Shown: positions 12,801 through 24,800 of the stretch, in pieces
Layout of the letters: every line of letters starts with the position of its first letter
Numbering within the stretch: the stretch's first letter is position 1
NCBI RefSeq assembly: GCF_963678635.1
Contig: NC_087064.1
Location: forward strand, 82,329,847-82,393,846
DNA length: 64,000 bases
Direction: 5' to 3'
DNA from: Symsagittifera roscoffensis
Lineage: Eukaryota; Xenacoelomorpha; Acoela; Convolutidae
The notes under the pieces: generated by a model
The model's database searches: none
Told to the model about the DNA's origin: nothing
Seen by the model: only the letters and a program-made list of their open reading frames with translations
Position numbers and translations under genes: made by a program

Positions 12801-15800
12801 AATTTAAAAATGAAAAAGTTTCTCGCGATTCCCTTTAAAATAAGTATATATTGGCACCAAAGGCGCCTTCAGAAATATTTTAGGATTAATCGGCCTAAAA
12901 TGGATGTCATAAAACAATACCAAAGAGGGGACCCTTTGCTTGATGATGTGGTCGAATCCCTTAAGGGGCGGCGTCCGCCCCCCTCCTAAATCTGCCCCTA
13001 GCTCAGAATGTTTTCCCGATTGAAATGCTGCAACAAAATTGATCTAAAATTGACATACAGAGGCAAAGCTGAGCTTCGCAAAACTGCCGATACAACTAGA
13101 TCAATCAAAACGAATGAAGATAGTTGTAAAAAAAAACATGCCTAAAAATAGAATGCACAATCAGCATCGGAACAAAATTTACCGAGCGGTTGCAAAGCCG
13201 AATTCACCTGAGCAGAAACCCCGAGCAGAATTATTTTTTTCAAAATTCAAACCTAATGAAATAATTTTACGTCTCCCTTCCACTCATAACACACAGGTAC
13301 ACAAAAACTTTTTTCGCGCATCAAAAGACGCATAAAGAGGCTACCGAGCCGATTTAAAATAAGCCGAAACCGATTAAGCAAAAAAAAGAATTTTCGACAA
13401 ACCGATTGCTAAAAACGTCATCAACTTAAGAAGTGCAAAGTGGAGCGTAAAAATTGTGATTTCCTTGAAAAGACCCAAAATTGGGCCACTAAGCCGATAA
13501 AAATAGCTTGAAATAATTTGGACCGAATAGTTTTTAAGCAAAACAAAAAAGGAAATACGAAGTCAAGGTAAGTTAAATTTTAAATCGCAGGAGTAACACT
13601 AAAACAACAGTAAAGAAAAATGCGCGCGGCAAAATACAACGATTCCAAAATGTGGCAACTAAGTCGACAAAAGATAAGCAGACAAATACTTGGCCGACAA
13701 AATTATTTGAAACTGAATATTTCCCCTTTAAAAAACTAGCCCTGTTCAGATTCGAATCCAGGACCTTTTCCGTACTAGGCGTTTTAGTTACTTGCAGGCT
13801 AAGAGAACCAGAAACGCTGAAAAATGTGAATTAATTATGAAACAAGATACCAGTAAAGATAAGTCCAGAAGAGTCTTGTGAACAAAGTTATTTACGGGAA
13901 AAAAAGTCTAGTACGATTGCGATACTCTGGCTTATCGCAAGGGTAATATTAGACGCAAAATTAACTATTTAGCAATTGATATTTCGTGTGCGAGAACTTT
14001 TGTGTTGTGGAACTAAATTAAACTTTATTTTTCTTACCACAATACTTCAGATGACAACAATTCATTTTTTGTCGTTTTTGCTTGCGGGGCTAAATTGGCG
14101 ATTACCTATGCTAACATATCAATAGCTTTTCGATGGTTCAACATGAATAAGATGTCGATTCCCCATACCAGAAAACACTGTCAATGTGAGTGTTTTTTAG
14201 AAATTAAAAGAGTCAAGATGATTATTTAATTAAACTCAAGTGCTTCTTGTTTAGATACAAATGTCCGTCTAATTTAGCTTCATTCAAAAATAACTGATCT
14301 TACCCAACCTCTAAACAATACTTGGAGGAGGGGAGAACTGAAAGCCTGAAGTTATTAGAGCAAACAAGGCCTCCGGTGTTTATTTGTCCACAGCTGACGC
14401 CTAACAGAGTTTACGATCAATATTTTGGATTGGAAGGGGGGCTGTCATAATTAAAATGGGAGGAGTGTGAGAAACGGAGAAATATAATTCAATTAATGAA
14501 TATATCCTCAAGCAGAACAAGCATAATGCTATCATACAGAGTGGACAAAGATAGTGGAAAAAGCGAACAGCCGACTAGATAAAAAGCAGAAAAAAATTAA
14601 TTCTTTAAGGAAACTATTTTCCGTGGTTCGAATGACACAGAAAAGCCATTCCGACAAAAAAAACTTAATTTCCAAATCTCGTGATTTTTCTAAAACAAAA
14701 AAACTTGACTACCAATTGCTCATTCAGACTACTTAATTTGGTATTGTTTCCACATCTAACAAAACATTTGTACAAGCATCATTGCATAAAAGTTTTTTTC
14801 ATTGAAAAGATTCTTGCCAGAGCATATTTACCTCTCTTGAGAGTTGGATGGATATCAAACAAGGAAGCTCTCTTGGTGCAGAACCAATATCTCTGACGCC
14901 AATGACATTTTTATGTTATATTAAACAGTTATGCTTCAGACAGAGCTACGCATCAGAAAAAGCTGTCTCATTTATGACTATAAAATAAGTCGCAGACCGC
15001 GATCGGAATAGACGTTTCCATGTTCACATAGTGTAACAGATTTTGAAACATTAAATCAGCCACCAGGCATTTTAAAGACGAAATTGAACCAAAACTGAGA
15101 CCGCCGGATTAATATTTGTTGAAAATATTTTTAATTGTATTCCAGTATTTCTGGAAACTATTTCCTTTTAAAAGCTGAGAGTACAATTTTCCATGCAACT
15201 CCTTTTTCCGAAGTAACTCCCTATTCCAAAACAAACTACCAAAACCAAAAAATGGGTGTGGTCAGATTTTGAGACGTCAGCTTGTAAAAGAGACCTATTC
15301 AACAAACATGAGATCAAACGACAAGCATGCGACTGGATTCTTCATTAGAGATGACGAAAACCTTATAATGTTCATATCTGAAGGTAGTTCACAGACCCGA
15401 AATTGGTCCCATCGATCCAGATGTCATATTGAAAATAAGCAAATAAGCATAAACTTCTTCTGGAACGATATGAGCAGGCATCTTTTTAAGGCCGCTTTTG
15501 TTTAGACAGCCTCGTGGCAGCAGCAGTACAGCTGGTCTCTATTCCGTGCCATGTCCCACATGTTGGGTATCGGGTACGGACAGAGGGCGCCAGCGAACAT
15601 GATGGACTTGTGGCTGGTCATGGTCAGTATGTTGAGTGGGGCTACATGCTACGCCCTCTTCATCGGACAGGCAACCAATATAATCCAGCAGTTGAACAGC
15701 TCCCGAAGACAGTACAGCGAAAAGGTACACATCTTAAACAAAACTGCTGAAGTTGCAAAAAAAAAAAAACAATTTTATTGAGCTCAATGGACAACTCATT

Positions 15801-18800
15801 GCTGCCTTTATCGTTTTTTTTAGTTAGCGTTATTAAATATGAAGTTTATTAGCTTGACAGGCCTTGAGTAAATACCAAGTGAAGAATTCGAGATACAGAC
15901 GTCATAATCTCACTCCAGATTCCCAGACAAGAAGTGCATGTACTTGACTGTTATTTCAAGCAATTGGCAGCTTGTCCAAATAGAAACCCTGTTTCAAATT
16001 CAACTGTTTGGCATAATTGTAGCAAATAATCGTTCTTTTCTAATCCGTTTACAAGCAGTAAAGACGCTATTCACCACTTGCCAAGTCAGAGGTATTTGAA
16101 AGAATAAGTGAAAGCTTCGTTGAGGCACTAAATTAAAAACATGTTTGACAAAAATTTAAGCTGCTACGCTTAGCCAATTCAGCAAATAAAATTCTCTTTC
16201 CGCTATTTTAATCAGGTTTAACAAAATTTCTCATGTTTCCAGTTAATTTCGTAGGCTGCCAGTTAATTCTTGCTTTCTCCGCATGACTTCTCCTAAATAT
16301 TGTCTCTCTATTTCAGATGAAGCAGATTGAGCAGTACATGACTCATCGGAAGCTGCCGCCCGACTTGCAAGTGCGGGTGCACCAGTACTACGAGTACAAA
16401 TACAAGGGCAAGATGTTCAACGAACAGGACATCCTGGACGAACTCAACGACTGCTTACGAGAAGTCAGTGCACAACCTAATTTAAATAGATTATTTAGAG
16501 CCACGCTCAATTTCAAATCAAGGACAATTAAGTCCTTAAGGAGAGTTATTGAACGATTATGAATCGGTCAAATATATACGGTGCACTCACTTTTGAGCCC
16601 TAAGAAAAAGTTGTCAGATGGTAAAATTTTACACGAAAACACCAAAAGAATGTTCACGAGATCGCGAGTGTCAAAAGACAAGGTCGAACTTCATGTTTTC
16701 GATCACGTGGACTTTGAACTCAGGGCGGGGTTTTCAATACTCTAGTTTAATCTACCCGAATAAAAACAATAAAACAATTTTGATCCATGAAGCTTAATGG
16801 TACTATTTACTGCGCCAAATCGTGATAACTTTTGAAATGTTTCAAAAACACAATTCCAAAGTCATGCTTATTTCTGGTACCTAACCAAGTTAAGATTGCT
16901 TAGAAGGTCAGGTTTTGAAAAATTATTGTCCTTAAGTACTATTTTCGCACATTTTATTGGGTCATTTGGCACAATATCAAGCAATAACCTCAAGCCCGCC
17001 GGCCCATGGTCTTTTCACCCTCCAATGCCACTCGATCCCCCCAGGCCTCTTACCAGACATTTCGTGAAAACAAACAATTGCACGGTAACCAATTCACAAT
17101 AAAACTAACAGCCCTCTCCCTTATTAACTAACTGCGCAGTTGGAGAGGAGAGTCCTGAAAATTAAGTATCTCGACATGTCAACTGGGCCCAATAATCGCA
17201 AATCAAGCAAGAACAAGATCGAGAAGAAAAATCAAACTAGATTTGAAAGAGGTGATCACATAAATCAAACACTTATGGCTAGAAATGAAAGGACCTAGGT
17301 CTAGCTGAGCATAACTTATAATTAAAAAGACATTTTTAGGTTTATTTTCTCAATGAATATTTATGGATAACTCTTTAGGACGCCGCAATATTTTCAAAAT
17401 CGTTCGCTAGTTTTGATTCAAATTTAATATACTCAGCAAAAAAGGGGTCTTTTTACTTTTACTTAATCCGCCCAAAAATCAATAATTCAACATTTTGATC
17501 TTGAACTGAAACTATTTAACTTCAATTTGATTGGCTATAATTAGCCTATCAAATTTCAGCACCACTTAAAAATATTTTGTTTACAATTTTAAGCCGAATT
17601 AGCCAAAAATAAGCCGAACTAGCCAAAAAATATTAATTATTTTGAAAACTATTCAAATTTGATAAAAATAACCTGCAGTTTTACCCACACCAGAAAAACA
17701 AATAGCTGCAAAAAAAATGCCAAACATCTGATCAAAATTCGGCTTTGTTAGAAATCGGCTAAAAATTAAAACGATCGCACTCGTATGAACAAAACAAATC
17801 AGTGCGATCAGTTTTTGCTCTGTATTTATCCATAGCAAACTACAAAATCGCAAAATTTGGAGATTTTGGGCGGAATAAGTAAAAAGACCCAAAAAAGGTT
17901 CATTTAGAGCCTTTCAGTTGTAGGTCAGTTTGTTCACAATGCAACCCATTGTTCTAGCCTTTTCGTTCCGACTTTCAAAGAATACGGAATTTTTATGCTT
18001 GGGGTGTTTTTTTTTATGCAGTCAATTTTCGGCGATCGAAATAATAGTTTTTAACAAAATTCTTTGATACCCATTGATGATATCGACTCCCAAATGTAAA
18101 GAGATATTATACCCCCGATTATTTTTTGTTAAGTTCCGGGAGTTAGAAAATTGTCAATTTGGCCATGTTCTGGACTAAATTATGCGCGCTTTAAAGATTT
18201 TGTTCATAATACTGAAAGCTTAATGCGAATTGCATGGCAAATTATCCCGCTCAACCATCGTTCCAAACTGAATTGAGGCAAGCTAATTGGTCATATTAGT
18301 TTCGTACAACTCAAGTTTTCGGTTCCATGACAATTTACCCTATTCCAATCTACCCTATGCCATTCTACCCTATACTTCACACTTGATGTTTGATATTGTC
18401 CAAAATTTACAGTTTTTCGATATTTTCTGTACCAAGAACTATTCGATATGGATTAAGGAGCAGTCTTGTTTGCTCCTATATTTGTTTATGTATTTTTCGA
18501 AAGAAACTGTGGTCGGTGTAATACAACTCGCTAGGCAATGTTAAGTTTTCGTGTAAATTTTGAAATACTCGATACTTAGGGGACTCAGTCGAACAGCAGG
18601 ACCTTGTTCTTTACTTGATCAAAAACAAGCTCGGAAGATCTAATAAGAAGTCGCGAACTTTGAAACAATGTTTCAAACTCAGTCATTAAAAGAGAATTAA
18701 AAAGGTTACTATTGTCACCTGGTCATAAAAAGATATTTGAAACTCGACAACAAAACTTGATCCTATTAAACCCAAATATTATGTCTCCGCTCTGGTAGAT

Positions 18801-21800
18801 GATAATGATCATTTACAATCTGCTACAAGCTTGAGAGGTTCTTTGACAGACAAGTGATAAAAAGAGCCAGGGAGCCATGGTAGCCCCAAACAATTACAAA
18901 TACAGTGATTTATGAAATACGGTTCACCGAGGCTCCAATGTCTCCCGTCTAAATCCCGCTGTTAAGTGTAGTGGGATAAAATAAGAAGACTTGCCTAAGT
19001 CATGAAAAAAAAAACAGATTTTATAGCAAAGCGTCAACTTCAGTTTAGCAATCATTGGCAACTTTTCAATTTGGAAATTGAATTTTAAGATCTTGACAGA
19101 GCAGACTATATCGACTTACTGTCTAAAATGCTTCCCTCAATTTCTACTACAAGAGACCCTTGTGAAAATGAGGTGACTTTTTAATCGAATTTTGGAATAC
19201 CATTTCGGCAAATGTTCAACTCGCATCAATGCCATTACGTCAGAATTTTTCGACAGCTGTTTGCACTGAATATGATCATTTTACGCTCTTGCAATCTGAA
19301 CGAACCGAACTGCATTATTGATCAAAATAATATATCAAATAGTCGAGATACATCGATTCCGTATGAAAACAAATAGGGGGCTATTCTCATGCTCGATAAT
19401 TCGAATGCTCAACCAATAGACGACCTTTTAAGCTATCGAAAACTGACTGACTTTAATTAACATGCAATTCTATGACGTTTTTTCTTCTGTTTTTATGCTG
19501 CACTTGTAGCGAGTCTGTATTCGACTTGAAAGGCAGCATAAGCACCAATTAGCGCCAGGCAGTGGCAGCACCTTAAGAATGAACAGATTGCAATTAGTTG
19601 AGCAGAACTAAATACCTCAGACCGGAACAACTGACTGAATATTCAGTTATTTCGGATGTTCTTTCGACCCCGAATTAAAGGCCTACCTCTGAAGAAAGGA
19701 AATTGCCAAGAAACAATGGTTAATTAACTTTCAAAAGTTAATCAGTCATGTTAATCTAATATCCGGAGTTGTATTTCTCTGTTATATCCGCAAATTTTCG
19801 TGATACCGATGATTAAAATAGAAAAACTCAAAAAACGAACACAAATTTCATCTGAACGGACGGAATATATTTTCAGAAAATCTGTAAAATTATACTTACT
19901 TTTATATTTTTTCAGCAGAGTAAAAAATTACACGTGGTTTCGATTGCAATTACCATTAGAAGTACCATTAGGACAACAACCAGAAAAATTTTAGACCATC
20001 CATCGACGAAAATACGGATAAACTTATGAGCTAGGATGATAGGATTAACTTTATACGTATAAACACTGATGTGCCCATATTAAGACAAATGCTACATTCT
20101 TGATAACTTTTCTGGGAAAAATTGCAAGCAATGAGCACGGAGATTATGTTGTACTTCAAATCCTTCACCTCGTGATTTAAGACGGATACTATTCCGCCTC
20201 ACCGTCAACCTTAAAAAACCATAGTCTCTCTTAGAATTCCAGGCATAAAACGACCGTTCAAGTAGGTAAACAAGAACATAGGTTTACTTAACAATCTCCC
20301 ATCTATTGTATCTACTAAAGAATCTCTTACCCGTTCTTGAAAGGGAGGGGGGGGGGGGTTGTTAAGTAGATCCAGAACATATTTTGTGTTTTGTTTTGTA
20401 GGAGGTGCTCAATTACAACTGCCGTGACCTTGTCCGAGTGGTGCCCTTCTTCAAGGGTGCAGACCCACTCTTCGTATCAGCTGTGGTGGCCAAACTCAAA
20501 TTCGAAGTGTACCAACCAGGTAAACTATCTACTCTTTTCCACAAATTAAGTTCACATTCACGAATGATACACAATACCATTTACGCTTGCCTCTTTTAAC
20601 TTATTCGACAATTTGGAGCCACGAATTGGACGTAGCTTTGCTTCTAAACTCACTTTTCGGCTCCATTGGCCTAAAGGGTCTGGCCAACATGTGTTCAGCC
20701 AATTTGTTGGACGATCAGTTCTGTAAACAACCTTAATGAGCAGTCTTTGTTTTCCAATCGGTTATATGAAACATTTTAAAGGTGACAGCTTATTTTAAAG
20801 GCACAGTTCAACTTACATGAATATTGCCACATGAATATCAGGAAGGTATTATTAATGTGACATAAATGAGAGGAATACGGAGCTAGTGGAGATTCTGCGT
20901 TTATATTACAAACCAGACGTCAATTAAAATTCTAATTTGGATACTCATCGCACACAGGTGTATATTACTGCTGTCAGTCAAAAACTTCCTGCATTGAATG
21001 CAATTTGATGAGCATTGAATGCGATTGTGTGTTTTGTTCAGGAGATTACGTCATCACAGAGGGAAGCATAGGGACCAAAATGTACTTCATACAGACTGGG
21101 ACTTTGGATGTGATCACACGAGAGGGGTCAGTAGTCGCTCAACTCATCGATGGCGCCTACTTTGGAGGTTGATACAAAAATCACAATCTCTTATCAACTT
21201 TTTTCCCGTCCTTTCCTCTGTTAAACCCCCCCCCCCCTCCCCTCACTTCCCATAATTAGAAGTTTTATGTCAAAAACGAAGGTTTTACAAGACAGCAAAA
21301 ATTAATTTGTCTGATATTATTATTTGATCATAATTGGCTAAGCTTCAATGCCATATTTAGCCTTAAAATACATGGTCTGCAGAAAAAAATAAAACGGAAG
21401 GAAAAAGAGCCTCATCATTTATGCATTCTCACGTAAACTATGAATGATGGGATTTGAAAACACCACGCTTTTAGTCTTTTTATAGGCTTCGACTATTGTC
21501 TTAAAACCGAGCTGAAAACTCAAAGATTTAAGGGATTGAAAGTAGGCTATGATATGTGCATTTATTCACAAATCGGTGATTAACCTCAAAAAAATCTCCA
21601 CCCTTAAGAAAGAAAATACCAGCAGAACTTGGATGCTTTGAAGGTGTTTTTTTTCTTCATTTTTTTAAAATCTTACGGCGCTTTCTATTTCGATCTATGG
21701 CCTGATGACAAATTTCTACACGATATAAAACAGTAGCGATACAACAATAACATTGCGTTACAAGAAAGTTATAGAAAAGAAGACGGAAGGCGTTACAAGA

Positions 21801-24800
21801 AAGTTAATAAAAAAAAAGAAAGAAAACTGAGTCAAAAAAATAGTTTGAAAATTTAACCAGTTAAAATTCAACTACTGGTCAGCAACAAAGGCAAAAAAGT
21901 TCGGCTTAACCACCTGTTGAAAACAAACCGCTGTCATAAATTAAACTTAAAGCTAAAAAAAATCAAAATCTCAAAAACTGTTCTCAGCCCATACCCTTTA
22001 TGGTTTCAATTGAAATAAGGTATTAGTCGTTCATGTAGGGAAAACGTACTTTTCGTTCGTTTAAATGAACTCAAAATCCGACTTGGGAGGTAATCTTTCA
22101 AGTGGAAAATTAGCCTTTTCCAAAACCATACCTGCTTCTCAACAAAAAAGGAAGTAACCGTTTATGCTGGGAAGATCCACACACCATGTTTTTTCAATTG
22201 AATCATTAACCTCAGCAATGTAGGACCAGTGTTTGACAAAAAAAGCTTAGAAAAATCAAAACTTGACTTTTCCTAGGTCATTAAATGTTTTTCTACGAAA
22301 CTTATGGCGTACCTGCTTCACAAGATAAGTTTCTCACAATCTGTTGTTTCGATTGAAAGAAAATCGCGAGAACATTATACAGGGAAAGATTCCTATAACC
22401 ATTGTTTTTCTATTCAACTCTTAATCCCAGATTTGGCAGGGTAGTTTTCGAAAAAGTAAAGATTGCAAAAATTGCAAAACGATATAGAAATCAGAGACCA
22501 CACTTTTCAAGGTCATAAAAAACTTCATACAAAGATGAAGGAGTCGCAGCTTCTCCACAAAAATTTTCGCAACCTGTTCCTTCGACTGAACCCTCAATCT
22601 GATTTGGCAGGGTATTTTGAAAGCTATTTTGTTTTCCTAAAGCTATAGCTTTTTTTCTACAAAAATGATGGTGTACCAGCTTATGCAGCCAAGAAGACCA
22701 AAATCTACTGTTTCAAATGAACTATTATCATAAAATTGGTACGATATTTTTCAAGAACAATCAAAAATTTTCCTAAAACCGGTCAAAATTTGACTTTCCG
22801 GAAAAATCATATTTTTCCTTAAATTTTTTTTCCGATTGCTTGTTTAAATCCAGATTTGGGAAAGATAGTTTCAGATTTGAATTCAATATTACAACAAACT
22901 GAGTCAAACACTCCCCGTGTTGAAAATTTCGAAGGCCGGGGAACTTGCAGTAAGGTGAAAAAAAGAAACAAGGAATTATGCAGCCACACAATGTAGTAGG
23001 CGATATCGGTTAAGTAGTTGACGAGAAAAATTGAAAATTTAGAGAAAAGTGAAAAAAAAATCCGAAGCCTCTCAAAACGAAAAATAATTAAAGAATCTAC
23101 TCCTTTACTTTTTCATAATCTCTGACTTTGTCGAACCGGAAACTCTTGCCCTCGAAACTACGCACTATAAGTTGAATAAGTCTATAAAACATAAACCACA
23201 ACCGTTTAATCGAAAAAAAAACTTTGAAAAAATAAAATCAGACAAAATAAAAAATAAAATGATAAATTACAGAACTATCAACTATAGTAAAAAAATTTGA
23301 AATCAAAATAAAATCCAAGCAATACAAAATAAGCCAATAAAAATAATAACAGATAATATAGATAATATAAACTTCATTTTTAAAACAAAAACTGAAAATG
23401 AACTGACGGAAACTAGGTCGAAAACCACTAATCTGAAAAGTTTTTTTTAAAAGAAAAATATTTGAAGAAATAACTGGAGCCGTCAATGGATAATTCCTAC
23501 TTACTACCTAAATGAATGAATTTTAATTGAATTTTCAAGAAACTAAGCATGTTTTAAAGTTTGCCAATTTGATTTTTCTGCGAACAAAGTTATTTATGGA
23601 AAAAAGGCAAGGGTAAAGAAACAAAATTTGATTAAAAATGTTAATCTTTATTTTATTTTCTTTAAAGTATTTTTTTCAGAGATCTGTCTTCTGGCTAAAC
23701 TGAAACGTACAGCGAGTGTGAAAGCGGACACGTTCTGCAACCTGTACAGTCTAGAGTACAGTGACTTCCACAGTGTGCTGGGTGAGTTTGAGAACATGCG
23801 CTACACGATAGAACAGGTGGCCAGGGACAGACTGCGCAAGATAGGCAGGGTCACCGACTCCGACTTCAAACGAGGTCAGTCTACTCGAACGACATTCGAA
23901 ACTCATTTTAAATTAATCATTCAGTTCACCTGGGGGAAGGGGGAACAGTTAAGCAAATAGAGTCTTTCCAACTCCATAAGCAGACGCTTTATCCAAAAAT
24001 TACAAACAGTATCTGTAAATACTGGTTGATGAGCAAGCAGCAGTATGTTCCAACCACAGTAGCATATTGAAAATTAATTGAAAAATTTAAAAAAAATTTT
24101 TCTTGGTGAATGGACTGCTACATTTAACAGGTTATGTAAATAAAGAATATTTTATCTCTTTAATTGCGCTTAAATGGTCCGCCAAGCACCAAAGTTTCAA
24201 TCGCCGATTAAAAAAACATACCTCTTATCCTCTCCCCAAGCGGTTATTTGGGCCAGAAAGGCAAAGTTCTTCGAAGATCGGAACAAGAGTTCCCTCAAAT
24301 GATCTCCCTCGAAGACTGACTTGCCTTAAGCCTGCTTTGGGGGGTCGAGGGCTTGAAACTCATTACAACATAAAAATCTTTTATCTTGGGAGCGCTTCTC
24401 GGACGAAAATGAATACTAATAGATATTTTTAACCAAATTGCATGCATTGACTTACTTTGAAAGTGAATTATAGTTCCCAAGCATCCATTTCATAGACTCG
24501 CTTCATTATACTGACAATAAACTGTATATAAGATTTTCATTTTCGTTCAGATTACTTCCACGAAGATGCAATCATAACACTAATCCATTCTATCAAAAAG
24601 GAAGTACTCCTCTGAAACTTTCGAAGGGGTTCCTTCCATTTTTCCTGTTTTAATGAAGTGACCTTAGATTAACTCTACACTTTCGCTCCCTGGTAAAAGA
24701 AATGAGCTCGCCAACAACCCTAGGCTCTCGCGAAAGGTACCCGTCACCAAATTTCATGGGATTTCTCAATGAATCTTTATACAGAGAGAAAAGATAATCC

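Larger units (their letters stand above)
11031..15505 (+). other. HCN: HCN intron before the pore exon
   Basis: No coding exon is supported. The stretch holds an hAT-like miniature element (12726-13000), a near full-length copy of the composite repeat (13057-13910) and a tRNA-like fragment (13738-13801). Confidence 0.6.
16464..20401 (+). other. HCN: HCN intron within the C-linker
   Basis: A 3.9-kb intron without supportable exons. It contains a terminal-inverted-repeat element (17446-17889), an inverted copy of repeat family D (18126-18308) and a poly(G) hairpin at its 3' end. Confidence 0.6.
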
